NCBI RefSeq assembly: GCF_001074975.1
Contig: NZ_JUUO01000029.1
Location: 1 to 44,426 of the forward strand
Source: Streptococcus pseudopneumoniae
GTDB lineage: Bacteria > Bacillota > Bacilli > Lactobacillales > Streptococcaceae
Direction of reading: 5' to 3'
DNA: 44,426 nucleotides
Both the position numbers and the translations under genes were made by a program. This document shows positions 1-8,658 of the stretch, one piece after another (position 1 is the stretch's first letter; each line of letters begins with the position of its first letter). Below the pieces are notes generated by a model. That model made no database searches. It was given only the letters and a program-made list of their open reading frames with translations, and was not told where the DNA came from.

Positions 1-8
1 ACAAAGTA

Positions 9-58
9 GGCTCCATAATATCCATAGGGGATTTACCCACTACAAATATTATAGAGCC
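9..58. repeat. Imperfect palindrome, possible end of an ISL3-type insertion sequence
   Basis: Thirteen-base arms GGCTCCATAATAT (9-21) and ATATTATAGAGCC (46-58) form an inverted repeat with one mismatch around 24 bases. Read on the minus strand, it resembles the terminal and leader sequence of ISL3-family elements of pneumococcus and relatives, as I remember them. If so, the element lies to the left of the window. No transposase codons are visible here, so the assignment is an inference. Confidence 0.35.
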
Positions 59-140
59 ATAAAATCTTGATATTATGCGTTTTATTGTGGAAAGAGCCGA
101 TTTTTCGTTAGTTACTAAAATGAATTTTTCCCAGCCTTTT

Positions 141-1484
141 TTAAAATGTTTGGCGTTTTGCTTTGCGCTCCACACGACTGCGAGCTCGATTTTCAGCGCG
201 CTTGGTCTTGCGGCGTTTTTCATCCACAGCCCATTGAATTTTTTTCTTATAACCTGGTTTGACTTTTTTCTTTTTCTTTTTAACCAAACCAATCATTTCG
301 ATATCGAGCTTATCTTGTTTTTTCTCACGGTTGGCACGACGATCACGGTCATAAGTATCTTGAAATTCCCCGTCTTTAACCATTTTCGGAGTAAACTTAA
401 TTCCTAATTTCTCCAACTCACGGATGTCCGAGTCATCACTTGGCTGATATAGGGTAATAGCTGTACCTGGTAGGCCATTGCGTCCAGTACGACCAACTCG
501 GTGCACGAAGAAGGATAAATCTTGCGGAATGGCATCATTGATGACATGACTAACACCTTCAATGTCAATCCCACGCGCTGCCAAATCCGTTGCGACAATA
601 TACTCAAAATCCAGATTTTTCACCTGATTCATGATACGCTTGCGCTCACGAGGAGCAATATCTCCATGAATCTTTGCTACCTTCAAGCCTTGAGCAGTCA
701 AGTAAGCATGCAATTCATCAGCACGCGTTTTAGTGTTCACAAAAATCATTGCCAAATAAGGCTGCATCAACTGGGTCAACTGATAAATTTGAGCGTTTTT
801 GTCACGTCCCTTGGTAGAAATCAACCAATTATCAATAGTGTCAGAAATGACCGTTTTGGTCTTGATTTTTTCCATAACAGGATTTGACAAGTATTTTTTC
901 AAGAATGGTTGCAATTTTTGTGGAATAGTCGCTGAGAAGACCATGAATTGCAAGTCTTTTGGAAGGCTACCAGCAATCTTATCAACAGTTTCCAAAAATC
1001 CCATATCCAAGGTCATATCAGCCTCATCGACCACAAAGGTCTTAGCCTTGTGAATAGCTAAATCACCAGATTTAACCAAGTCGTAGATACGACCTGGCGT
1101 TCCAATAACAATATGAGGTTGGTTACTTGCCAATTTTTCAATTTGGCGAGCCTTGTCCGTACCACCCACATAATTAACCACACGAACTTCCACTTCTGAG
1201 TGAGCTGCAATCTGACGGGCTGCTTGATAAATCTGAGTAGCCAACTCACGGCTCGGTGCCGTAATCACTGCCTGTACACTATCGCTAGCTTCATCTAATT
1301 GCTGAAAAATCGGCAACAAGAAAGTGTGAGTCTTACCTGAACCTGTTTTTGATTCTCCTACTAGGTCACGACATGCTAAAACAATAGGAATCAACTTATC
1401 TTGCACCTCTGTTGGAGTTGTAAATTTTAACTCCTCCAAGGCTTCTCCAATATAGTTTTTAAATTGAAATTTCGTAAATGACAT
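141..1484 (-). CDS. DEAD-box ATP-dependent RNA helicase (CshB-like)
   Basis: Cytoplasmic RNA helicase of 447 aa with all the family motifs: a Q-motif-like start, Walker A SKTGSGKT (residues 45-52), PSRELA, GTPGR, DEAD (153-156), SAT (184-186), ARGIDIEG and HRVGRTGR. A very basic Lys/Arg tail of about 60 residues follows, typical of helicases that act on rRNA or mRNA in ribosome assembly, cold adaptation or RNA decay. The length is close to B. subtilis CshB (about 438 aa), so CshB is the closest guess; CshA-type proteins are usually longer. A GAGGAT ribosome site precedes the ATG. It appears to be transcribed alone from the promoter at 1513-1521. The family is certain, the subfamily less so. 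Confidence 0.93.
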   Translation of the reverse strand: MSFTKFQFKNYIGEALEELKFTTPTEVQDKLIPIVLACRDLVGESKTGSGKTHTFLLPIFQQLDEASDSVQAVITAPSRELATQIYQAARQIAAHSEVEVRVVNYVGGTDKARQIEKLASNQPHIVIGTPGRIYDLVKSGDLAIHKAKTFVVDEADMTLDMGFLETVDKIAGSLPKDLQFMVFSATIPQKLQPFLKKYLSNPVMEKIKTKTVISDTIDNWLISTKGRDKNAQIYQLTQLMQPYLAMIFVNTKTRADELHAYLTAQGLKVAKIHGDIAPRERKRIMNQVKNLDFEYIVATDLAARGIDIEGVSHVINDAIPQDLSFFVHRVGRTGRNGLPGTAITLYQPSDDSDIRELEKLGIKFTPKMVKDGEFQDTYDRDRRANREKKQDKLDIEMIGLVKKKKKKVKPGYKKKIQWAVDEKRRKTKRAENRARSRVERKAKRQTF

Positions 1485-1512
1485 AATATCCTCGATTCTA
1501 TCTATCTTATCA

Positions 1513-1521
1513 ATTATACCA
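1513..1521 (-). promoter_or_regulatory. Extended -10 promoter of the helicase gene
   Basis: On the minus strand TG-G-TATAAT lies about 30 bases before the helicase ATG. No good -35 box sits 17 bases upstream, so the extended -10 probably carries promoter recognition. Confidence 0.6.
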
Positions 1522-1582
1522 TATTTTATTTCATTACAGTAGTCTCACTTATAGAGCTTACTTTCAGAGCTTCTCTAGTCAG

Positions 1583-1614
1583 AAAAAGGCTGGAACTTCA
1601 TGATTCCAACCTCT
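1583..1614 (-). terminator. Terminator after the EEP phosphoesterase gene
   Basis: On the minus strand a stem of GGTTGGAA and TTCCAGCC (one G-U pair) with a short loop is followed by TTTTT. It lies just after the 1624 stop. Confidence 0.75.
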
Positions 1615-1623
1615 TTTCAGTTA

Positions 1624-2439
1624 TTATTTCCAGTTTAAAATAGCATTCAAGCCATAGTGATCACTGACTTGCGGACTCTTGTTACCATCAAATACGACAT
1701 GTAAATTTTCCAACTCTAATTCTTTAGTAGTAAAAACATAGTCGATTCGAAGGGGTTCAGTGTTTCCTTTCCAGCCATCAATTTCTGGTGGAACAGTATA
1801 GCTACCGCTTTTCTCTTGAGCAACTTCAAAAGCGTCTTGTAGGCCTAATGGACTAGCTAAAATAGCTTGATAACCTTCCTGACCAGCTGGGTTGTTAAAA
1901 TCCCCAGCCAGCAAAAGTGGCTTGTTCAATTCTTTCAAGACATCCTCAAATCGTGCCCATTCTTCTTGGAAACCTTTATCCCACCAAGAAAGGTGGACAC
2001 TGGCAACTGCAAGCTCCTTACCATCTACTACAGTTTCAGCCAGGGCAACGCGGCGAGTATGATAATCCGTTGGATCATCCACATCTGAAACCAAAATTTC
2101 TCGTGCTTCAATAGGTGTTTTAGATAAGATAGCTACACCTTCATGGTAGCGGTCATAACCGATATGATTATAAGCCCAAGTCCAATAGTAATTTTTTCCT
2201 TGCTCAGATAACTTTTCAACCAAAAGTCTAACATAATGGTCTTGGTGAATAGGCTCAGCAGCTGGCAAAGCTTGATAGAGATCATTAACTTCTACCTTAG
2301 GCGACGTAATCTCCTGATTGATTTCTTGGAAACAAATCAAATCATAGTCTTTATCAAGAATATCTTGGAGCAAGAGCTGGAATTTTTCCTCAGCTTCTTT
2401 TTCCATCCAGCTATGAGTATTGAGTGTTAAAAATTTCAT
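1624..2439 (-). CDS. Endonuclease/exonuclease/phosphatase (EEP) family protein
   Basis: A 271-aa metal-dependent phosphoesterase of the DNase I-like EEP fold. Expected active-site residues are visible: N7 in LNTHS, E39 in CFQE, H149 in SVHL, D180/N182 in GDFN, D233 in RIDY and the terminal pair D260-H261 in SDHYG. It has no signal peptide or membrane segment, so it is probably cytoplasmic. The substrate cannot be told from sequence: relatives cut DNA, nucleotides or phospholipid head groups. An AGGAG site precedes the ATG. It lies 51 bases after the PTS gene with a hairpin between them, so it may be expressed by readthrough. Confidence 0.85.
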   Translation of the reverse strand: MKFLTLNTHSWMEKEAEEKFQLLLQDILDKDYDLICFQEINQEITSPKVEVNDLYQALPAAEPIHQDHYVRLLVEKLSEQGKNYYWTWAYNHIGYDRYHEGVAILSKTPIEAREILVSDVDDPTDYHTRRVALAETVVDGKELAVASVHLSWWDKGFQEEWARFEDVLKELNKPLLLAGDFNNPAGQEGYQAILASPLGLQDAFEVAQEKSGSYTVPPEIDGWKGNTEPLRIDYVFTTKELELENLHVVFDGNKSPQVSDHYGLNAILNWK

Positions 2440-2452
2440 GCTTTTCTCCTAA

Positions 2453-2483
2453 AACAAGAGGTTGGAAAACAGCTTCCAACCTC
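2453..2483 (-). terminator. Terminator after the PTS gene
   Basis: Perfect 10-bp arms GAGGTTGGAA and TTCCAACCTC around six bases, followed on the minus strand by TTGTTTT. The weak T tract may allow readthrough into the EEP gene. The stem core resembles that of the next terminator (1583-1614). Confidence 0.65.
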
Positions 2484-2490
2484 AAGTATA

Positions 2491-4671
2491 TTACAATTCT
2501 ACTTTAGCAACTGCTGTTTTAGCTGCAAGAGAACCTGTTTGTTCTAATTTAACTGATTTAATAGCTTCAGCATTTGTGAAGACAACTACTGTAGAAGTTT
2601 CACGACCTGCTGCACGGATAGCATCCAAGTCAGCTGTGACAAGAAGGTCACCTGCTGCAACTTTTTGTCCTTCAGCTACATGAACTGTAAATGGTTTTCC
2701 TTCAAGACTTACTGTGTCCAAACCAATGTGAACAAGTACTTCAAGACCTGCTTCAGTCACAAGACCAAGAGCATGTTTTGTAGGGAAGATGCTTGATACA
2801 GTACCTGAAACTGGAGATACAATGTTTCCATTTGCAGGTTCTACAGCAAATCCATCACCCATCATTTTTTGAGCAAATACTGGATCTTTTACTTGTTCCA
2901 AGGCAACAACTTGACCGTCAGCTACTGAGTAAACTTCCTCAGTAAGACCTTTGAATTGAACAGTGTTTTGTTGCGCTTCTGTCATTTGACTTGGAAGAGT
3001 TTCAGGAATGATTTCACCTGAATCAAGGATATCTTGGATATCAGATTTCAATACGTCTGCTTTTGGACCATAGATAGCTTGAACTCCTTGTCCTTTCATG
3101 ACAAGACCCATAGCTCCTTCTGCTTTCCATTGCTCTGCATTTCCTACTTTATCTGCATCTTTAACAGTTACACGAAGACGAGTCATACATGCATCCACAT
3201 CAACGATGTTTGCACGTCCACCAAGAAGGTTGATAATGTTTACAGCTTGAGAACCTGCTGCAACTTTCACTGCGCTGCTAGCTTCTTCTGAACCTTCAGC
3301 AGTTTCGTAGTTACCGTTACGTCCTGGAGTTGCGTAGTTGAATTTTTGAATCATGAAGTTTGCGATAAAGTACATGATTACAGCAAAGAGAACAGTTACC
3401 CAAATGAAGTTAATGATATCCATACCGATACCAGCACTGATTGCAATAGGTGTACGAGTCAAGAACTCGATTGAACCGAATGAGTGCATACGTAGGTTTA
3501 CAACGTCAGCCATAGCGAAGGCAGCACCTTGAACAAGTGAGTAAACAAGATACATAGGTGTTGCTACAAACATGAACATGTATTCGATTGGTTCAGTAAC
3601 CCCTGTCAAGAATGTTGCAAGAGCTGTCGCAATCATCATACCTTTATATTGGTGTTTCTTGTCAGCATCAACATTACGGTAAATAGCAACGATAACACCC
3701 ATCAAGATACCGAATGAACCAATCATTTGTCCAACTTTGAAACGAGCTGGGTGAACAGTATCTAACAATTGTTGGTAGTGACTTGCATCTGTACCTTTAA
3801 GGTTAACAAGGTCTGTTACCCATGCAAGCCATAGTGGGTCTTGACCAAATACTTGACTACCTTTAGCTGCACCAGTTAAGACCTCATAAGTACCACCAAG
3901 AGCTGTGTAGTTCATTGGGATAGTCAACATGTGGTGAAGACCAAATGGCAAGAGCAAACGTTCCAATGTACCATACAAGAATGGTGCAAGGATTGGAGCA
4001 GTTTCTTGTGAGTTAGCAATCCAGATACCAAAGCTATTGATACCAGTTTGCACAAGTGGCCAGAAAGCTGAAAGTACAATTGCAGCAATTATTGAACGAA
4101 GAATAACTACAAACGGTACAAAACGTTTTCCGTTAAAGAATGAAAGTGCATCAGGAAGCTTACGGAAGTTGTAGTATTTGTTGTAAGCAGTTGCCCCAAT
4201 AAAACCAGAAATAATCCCTACGAAGACACCCATGTTAAGTGCTGGTGCTTCCATAACGCTAATAAAGTAATCAGCAACTTTGATTGATCCACCAAAGAGT
4301 GTTGTTACCATAGCTTCTGGATTTTTCAACATATCTCCTGATACGCCAAAGATTGTACCAGTGATACGATTGATTAGGATAAAGGCAAGACCTGCCGCAA
4401 ACGCACCACCAGCGCGTTCCTTAGCCCAGCTTCCTCCAATAGCGAGGGCGAACAAGATATGAAGGTTAACGATAACTCCCCAACCGATTTGCTCTAGTAC
4501 ACCACCAGTAATAACGAGTGGAGCAAAGTTAGGGTTAATCATCACAAGCGACTTACCGATTGAAATCATCAAACCAGCAGCCGGCATAACGGCGATAACC
4601 ACCATCAAAGCCTTACCGAATTTTTGCCAAAACTCGAAAGACAAGACATTTTTGAATGTATCTTTCATCAT
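2491..4671 (-). CDS. ptsG: PTS glucose-type transporter, fused IICBA
   Basis: Phosphotransferase permease of 726 aa that imports and phosphorylates a sugar, most likely glucose or a glucoside. Domains in order: membrane IIC (about 1-440, many hydrophobic segments), IIB (about 470-550) with the phospho-Cys495 in DACMTRLRV, and cytoplasmic IIA (about 585-715) with the phospho-His648 in VLVHIGLD. All phosphorelay residues are present. Two ATG codons are adjacent; the first is 6-7 bases after AAAGGAG and is chosen. A strong promoter and a cre-like palindrome lie upstream, so catabolite control is likely. Glucose specificity is inferred from the family; maltose or glucosamine are possible. Confidence 0.9.
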   Translation of the reverse strand: MMKDTFKNVLSFEFWQKFGKALMVVIAVMPAAGLMISIGKSLVMINPNFAPLVITGGVLEQIGWGVIVNLHILFALAIGGSWAKERAGGAFAAGLAFILINRITGTIFGVSGDMLKNPEAMVTTLFGGSIKVADYFISVMEAPALNMGVFVGIISGFIGATAYNKYYNFRKLPDALSFFNGKRFVPFVVILRSIIAAIVLSAFWPLVQTGINSFGIWIANSQETAPILAPFLYGTLERLLLPFGLHHMLTIPMNYTALGGTYEVLTGAAKGSQVFGQDPLWLAWVTDLVNLKGTDASHYQQLLDTVHPARFKVGQMIGSFGILMGVIVAIYRNVDADKKHQYKGMMIATALATFLTGVTEPIEYMFMFVATPMYLVYSLVQGAAFAMADVVNLRMHSFGSIEFLTRTPIAISAGIGMDIINFIWVTVLFAVIMYFIANFMIQKFNYATPGRNGNYETAEGSEEASSAVKVAAGSQAVNIINLLGGRANIVDVDACMTRLRVTVKDADKVGNAEQWKAEGAMGLVMKGQGVQAIYGPKADVLKSDIQDILDSGEIIPETLPSQMTEAQQNTVQFKGLTEEVYSVADGQVVALEQVKDPVFAQKMMGDGFAVEPANGNIVSPVSGTVSSIFPTKHALGLVTEAGLEVLVHIGLDTVSLEGKPFTVHVAEGQKVAAGDLLVTADLDAIRAAGRETSTVVVFTNAEAIKSVKLEQTGSLAAKTAVAKVEL

Positions 4672-4696
4672 TCAAATCTCCTTTATTTTTATTTAG

Positions 4697-4721
4697 GCAA
4701 ACGTTTTACGAAAACGTTTGC
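4697..4721. promoter_or_regulatory. Palindromic cre-like operator before ptsG
   Basis: Perfect 11-bp inverted repeat GCAAACGTTTT / AAAACGTTTGC around ACG. Each arm contains a cre core (AAACGTTT), so it can be read as two overlapping CcpA sites or as one site for a LacI-type regulator. It lies about 10-34 bases after the predicted transcription start, a position suited to repression. Confidence 0.7.
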
Positions 4722-4737
4722 ACTTAACTATGTATTA

Positions 4738-4765
4738 ATTATACCACTTTAATTTTTTTTGTAAA
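4738..4765 (-). promoter_or_regulatory. Promoter of ptsG
   Basis: -35 TTTACA (4760-4765), 16-base spacer, -10 TATAAT (4738-4743) preceded by TGG, so also an extended -10. Confidence 0.8.
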
Positions 4766-4806
4766 GGCTTTTATAAAAAAAAGTAGACTTTTTTCTAAAA
4801 TTTTTG

Positions 4807-4836
4807 TAGTAAAAGAGGAGATATTAAAATCTCCTC
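4807..4836 (-). terminator. Terminator of the ftsE-ftsX operon
   Basis: Perfect 8-bp arms GAGGAGAT / ATCTCCTC around six bases, followed on the minus strand by TTTT. It lies 20 bases after the ftsX stop. Confidence 0.7.
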
Positions 4837-4856
4837 AAATATACATCTATTTAAAT

Positions 4857-5783
4857 TTAAATTTTTAAGAATCGACGCATTGAAATTCCTGATCCAATTG
4901 AACCAATAAAAATTCCAATAATAAACAAGAGGGCTATTATTAGTGGACTAAATACTTCTGGTGAAATCATAGAAAGATTTTGACCGACTAATGACTTATT
5001 AACCGATTGGTAAACCATTTGATAAACAACGAATACTAAAACCGATGGAAGGGTTGCTCCAAGTAATCCGATGAAAGCCCCCTCAAGGAGGAATGGTCCT
5101 CGGATATAGCTATTCTTAGCACCAACCAAGCGCATAATTTGAATTTCTCGACTGCGAGAAATAATGGTAATACGAATGGTATTAGAAATCAAGAAGACTG
5201 CAATGAAAATCAAGAGTCCTGCTATAACTAATCCCCAAACACGGATAAATGATGCTAGTTGGAATAGGCGTTCTGTATTGGCACCACCATCCTGAACCTC
5301 AGACACACCTTCAATTTTTTTAGCATCCTCGGCTACAGTTTTTACATCACTTGGCGTATTTGTATCAACGACATAGGCATCATAGAGAGGATTGGCATCT
5401 CCTTCAAAGATTTTCCAGTTGTCACCCATTGTCTCGGTTAATTTTTCATATTGTTCTTCTTTACTTGAAAAAGTAACACTCTTAACCATAGACATGCCCT
5501 TCAAGGCATTATATACCTTATGGTAGTCATTATTTGTAACAGTTTGACCTTCTTTTTCAATAGTCTCGCTATTATCAGCGACATCCTTACGAATGTAAAC
5601 CATTACTCGGACATTATTTTCAATATCTGTAGCCAGTTTCGCTGTATTGAAAATAACAGAAGCAAATATGGCAACCAAGGTTAACGTAATCATGACTGAG
5701 CTGACAGCAGCTACTGTCATCCAACCATTTCGTTTCAAACTTTTTAATGATTCAAATAAATGGCGAAAAAATCTACTAATCAT
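4857..5783 (-). CDS. ftsX: Cell-division ABC permease FtsX
   Basis: Membrane partner of FtsE, 308 aa. In streptococci FtsEX signals from the divisome to the wall hydrolase PcsB. A short basic cytoplasmic end leads into TM1 (about 22-45), then a large outside loop (about 50-170, the PcsB-binding region in the family) and three further membrane segments towards the C-terminus, the FtsX/MacB layout. The start is ATG at 5783 (MISRFF), which overlaps the ftsE stop by 8 bases as ATGATTAG. The reading frame opens 21 codons earlier inside ftsE, but that extension has no family support. The overlap indicates translational coupling. Confidence 0.95.
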   Translation of the reverse strand: MISRFFRHLFESLKSLKRNGWMTVAAVSSVMITLTLVAIFASVIFNTAKLATDIENNVRVMVYIRKDVADNSETIEKEGQTVTNNDYHKVYNALKGMSMVKSVTFSSKEEQYEKLTETMGDNWKIFEGDANPLYDAYVVDTNTPSDVKTVAEDAKKIEGVSEVQDGGANTERLFQLASFIRVWGLVIAGLLIFIAVFLISNTIRITIISRSREIQIMRLVGAKNSYIRGPFLLEGAFIGLLGATLPSVLVFVVYQMVYQSVNKSLVGQNLSMISPEVFSPLIIALLFIIGIFIGSIGSGISMRRFLKI

Positions 5784-6468
5784 CGTATCCATACTCTCCT
5801 TTTGATTCGTCACGGACGACACGGCCATTTTCAATGGCAATGACACGGTGGCGCAAGGTATTTACAATCTGGCTATTATGAGTCGCCATCAAAATAGTTG
5901 TTCCTTGTAAGTTAATCCGTTCCAAGAGATTCATAATTTCCCATGAATTATCCGGATCCAAGTTTCCTGTTGGTTCATCAGCTATCAGTACTTTTGGATT
6001 GTTTACAATAGCTCGTGCAATCGCAATCCGCTGTTGCTCCCCACCTGAGAGCTCATTTGGAAAAGAACGAACCTTATGCTTCAATCCAACCAAGTCCAAA
6101 ACTTCCATCACTCGTTTTTTGATATTACGGCGATTTTCCCCAATTACTTCCATAGCATAAGCAATATTTTCATAGACAGTTTTCTTTGGCAACAGTTTAT
6201 AATCCTGGAAGACAACCCCAATACTACGACGTAGAAGCGGGACATCTTTCTTTTTAATCTTAACCAGATTAAAACCAGCAACTGATAGGCTTCCTTTATC
6301 GATTTTTACTTCACGATACAAAGAACGAATAAAAGTTGACTTCCCTGCTCCTGAAGGTCCTACGATGTAAGCAAATTCCCCTGGATCAACGCTAACTGAA
6401 ACACCTCGTAGAGCAGTCGTTCCATTGTCGTATTTTTTGACGACATCTCTCATTTCAATAATTGACAT
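5776..6468 (-). CDS. ftsE: Cell-division ATP-binding protein FtsE
   Basis: ABC ATPase of 230 aa that powers FtsX at the septum. It shows Walker A GPSGAGKS (about 37-44), the signature LSGGEQQR, Walker B VLIADEPTGNLD and the switch His in MATHN. The length is normal for FtsE. It lies 17 bases after prfB and overlaps ftsX, so prfB-ftsE-ftsX can be one transcript; prfB-ftsE adjacency is common in Firmicutes. An AAAGGA site precedes the ATG. Confidence 0.96.
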   Translation of the reverse strand: MSIIEMRDVVKKYDNGTTALRGVSVSVDPGEFAYIVGPSGAGKSTFIRSLYREVKIDKGSLSVAGFNLVKIKKKDVPLLRRSIGVVFQDYKLLPKKTVYENIAYAMEVIGENRRNIKKRVMEVLDLVGLKHKVRSFPNELSGGEQQRIAIARAIVNNPKVLIADEPTGNLDPDNSWEIMNLLERINLQGTTILMATHNSQIVNTLRHRVIAIENGRVVRDESKGEYGYDD

Positions 6469-6485
6469 GTGAGTTCCTTTCTATC

Positions 6486-7581
6486 TTAGCTGATGCGCCA
6501 CTTGAGATAGGCATCAATAAAACCATCTAGGTCTCCATCCATCACCTTATCTACTTGTGCAACTTCAAAGCTAGTTCGGTGATCTTTTACCATAGTATAT
6601 GGCGTGAAAACATAAGAACGGATTTGGCTTCCCCATGTGATTTCTTTTTTCTCACCTTTGAGGGAATCTACCTCCGCAGCTTTCTTTTCTTGCTCCATTT
6701 GATAGAGCTTTGCCTGCAACATTTTCATAGCACGATCTCTATTTCCATATTGGGTACGATCGACCGTTGACTGGACGACAGTTCCCGTAGGAATGTGTGT
6801 CAAACGCACACCTGTTGAAACTTTATTGACGTTCTGTCCACCAGCACCACCTGAACGGAAGGTGTCCATTTTGATATCATCTTCACGGATTTCCACTTCA
6901 ATAGTATCATCCAACTCAGGCATCACTTCTACAGATGTAAAAGAGGTATGGCGACGTTTGGCAGAGTCAAATGGTGAAATACGAACCAAACGGTGAACAC
7001 CCATTTCTGACTTGAGGAGACCATAGGCATTAGGCCCTTCAAAGGACAAGGTCACCGACTTAATACCTGCTTCATCACCAGCTTGGTAATCCAAGACTTC
7101 TACTTTAAAGCCTTTAGCATTTCCATAGCGAGTGTACATACGAAGTAACATATCACCCCAGTCTTGCGCCTCTGTACCACCAGATCCTGGATGGATTTCC
7201 AAGATGGCATTATTATGGTCATAAGGTTCTGACAAGAGGAGGGTCATCTCGTAGCTGGTCATCATCTTATCAAGTTCGGATAACTGCGTTACCAGTTCTT
7301 CTTGAACCGACTCGTCTTCTGCTAAGAAGTCCAATAAAATTTCGACTTCATCCTGCAACTCTTCCATTTTGTGGAAGGTGTTATAGGTGTTTTTTAATTC
7401 ATTTAATTCTTGCGACGTTTTTTGGGCCGCGATATTATCGTTCCAAAAATCAGGTTCTGTCATCTTGTTTTCCAAGATAGCAATCTCTTCTTCTAAACCT
7501 TCGAGGTCAAAGAGACCCCCTGAAAGAAGCTAATTTTTCACGATTTGCGTCAATTTTCTGACGAATTTCTGAAATGTCCAT
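6486..7581 (-). CDS. prfB: Peptide chain release factor 2, with programmed +1 frameshift
   Basis: RF2 ends translation at UGA and UAA. Translation starts at ATG 7581 ([10 protein letters not shown]) after AAGGAG and meets an in-frame TGA at 7507-7509 after 24 codons. The slippery site AGGGGGT..CTTTGAC is present: the internal SD-like AGGGGG and CTT-TGA-C shift ribosomes by +1, so low RF2 gives more RF2. The zero frame then resumes with DLEGLEEE. The full product is 364 aa, normal for RF2. It carries the GGQ motif ([11 protein letters not shown]) that triggers peptide release and the SPF motif that reads UGA. This is a normal gene, not a pseudogene. Confidence 0.97.
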
Positions 7582-7606
7582 AAATACTCCTTTTTTGTAT
7601 CGTTTT

Positions 7607-7615
7607 ATTATACCA
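7607..7615 (-). promoter_or_regulatory. Extended -10 promoter of prfB
   Basis: TG-G-TATAAT on the minus strand, about 26 bases before the prfB ATG. Confidence 0.65.
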
Positions 7616-7659
7616 TATTCTCTCATTTCTTTCCATCTTTTGCTCTAATCCCATATTAC

Positions 7660-7685
7660 ATGTAAAAAAGAAGCCTTTCGGCTTC
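7660..7685 (-). terminator. Terminator of the CBS/ACT gene
   Basis: On the minus strand GAAGCC-GAAA-GGCTTC followed by TTTTTT, five bases after the stop at 7691. Confidence 0.9.
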
Positions 7686-7690
7686 CATGC

Positions 7691-8347
7691 TTACAAAATT
7701 TTAGCAGAAGTACGACTAATCTCTTCTACTTGAATATTTTCAGCTTCAAATTTTTGCTTTAAGGCTGTCAAATCAACTGAACCATCAATTTGAACTTCGA
7801 TAATCACCTTACCATCTTTACGCGGAATATTTACTGTATGGGAGATATTCAAATTTTCTTCAACGATTAGAGAAACAATCTTACCAAGAACGCCGACTTC
7901 ATTTTCCGTAACAAAGCGCACACGAATTCCTTCTTCTCCATAGCCAGCAATTTCAAGAAAGGCTTGGAAAACGTCACGATCTGTAATAACACCATAGACT
8001 TGATGGTTATCTACGACAGGAAGAATACCAATCTTGTTTTTCAACATCAGATAAGTTGCATCTTCTAGACTAGCATAGCCTGAGACAGTGACAACATCAC
8101 GAATCATGACATCTTTTACTTTTGTCTTATTCAGAAGATAATTCATCTCATAGATAGAAAGACTTGTTGCTTTGGATGGACTTGCTTGCGCAATGGTTCC
8201 CTCAGTCACCAAACCAACCAATTGATCATTTTCGATAACAGGCAAGCGGTGCAAACCTTGCTCTCTCATCAAATCTGCTGCATGAGATACTGTTGTATCT
8301 GGACTAATGTACACTACCTTGCGGGTCATAAAATCTTTAACTGCCAT
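7691..8347 (-). CDS. CBS domain pair plus ACT domain protein (AcuB-like)
   Basis: A 218-aa cytoplasmic protein with two CBS repeats (about 1-60 and 75-132, each with the MTRKVVYISPDTTV / MIRDVVTVSG type opening) and a C-terminal ACT-like domain (about 140-210). CBS pairs bind adenine nucleotides and ACT domains often bind amino acids, so a ligand-sensing role is likely. B. subtilis AcuB has this architecture, but its action is unclear and an acetoin link here would be a guess. It sits beside the branched-chain amino acid transporter, also on the minus strand, but has its own promoter, so co-function is only suggested. Confidence 0.85.
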   Translation of the reverse strand: MAVKDFMTRKVVYISPDTTVSHAADLMREQGLHRLPVIENDQLVGLVTEGTIAQASPSKATSLSIYEMNYLLNKTKVKDVMIRDVVTVSGYASLEDATYLMLKNKIGILPVVDNHQVYGVITDRDVFQAFLEIAGYGEEGIRVRFVTENEVGVLGKIVSLIVEENLNISHTVNIPRKDGKVIIEVQIDGSVDLTALKQKFEAENIQVEEISRTSAKIL

Positions 8348-8376
8348 GAGACTTCTCCTTTTCTATTCTTATCCCT

Positions 8377-8405
8377 ATTATACAATCTTTTTGTAAATCT
8401 ATCAA
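8377..8405 (-). promoter_or_regulatory. Promoter of the CBS/ACT gene
   Basis: -35 TTGATA (8400-8405), 17-base spacer, -10 TATAAT (8377-8382), about 30 bases before the ATG. Confidence 0.8.
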
Positions 8406-8451
8406 ACGCTTACATTTCTTTTTCAAAATTCAGAAAAGTATGAATAAGCTA

Positions 8452-8478
8452 GCAAAAAGAGCTCTAAAATCGAGCTCT
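8452..8478 (-). terminator. Terminator of the liv operon
   Basis: Perfect 7-bp arms AGAGCTC / GAGCTCT around seven bases, followed on the minus strand by TTTTG. It lies about 180 bases after the livF stop, beyond the other hairpins of this spacer. Confidence 0.75.
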
Positions 8479-8480
8479 AT

Positions 8481-8658
8481 GAATGAAAGTAAGATAGCTT
8501 TCATTCGATTTTTTCAATTATTAAAAATTAGCCTTTTAATGTAGATGAAGATTGCTTTACAATCTATATCTGCCGACTAAAAAGGTACCCCAGACTATTA
8601 ATGAGGATTACTTCGTAATCTTCATTTGCAACCTAAACTAGTCTCCCAGACTAGTTTA
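8481..8658. repeat. Hairpin-rich 3' spacer of livF
   Basis: The 308-base spacer from 8348 to 8655 has no gene. Besides the promoter and terminator listed separately it holds four more inverted repeats: GAATGAAAG/CTTTCATTC (8481-8506, followed by a T-run on the plus strand), AGATTG/CAATCT (8549-8565), an 11-base imperfect pair around TTC (8601-8625) and the perfect TAAACTAGTCT/AGACTAGTTTA (8634-8658) that includes the livF stop codon. CCCAGACTA occurs twice (from about 8589 and 8646), which suggests a local duplication. Confidence 0.6.

Noticed and set aside
5784..5846. A 21-codon longer FtsX start
   Set aside because: It would lie inside ftsE and has no ribosome site or family support.
8400..8655. 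A CRISPR array or riboswitch in the spacer after livF
   Set aside because: The hairpins differ from each other, there is no regular repeat-spacer pattern, and the position is downstream of the operon.
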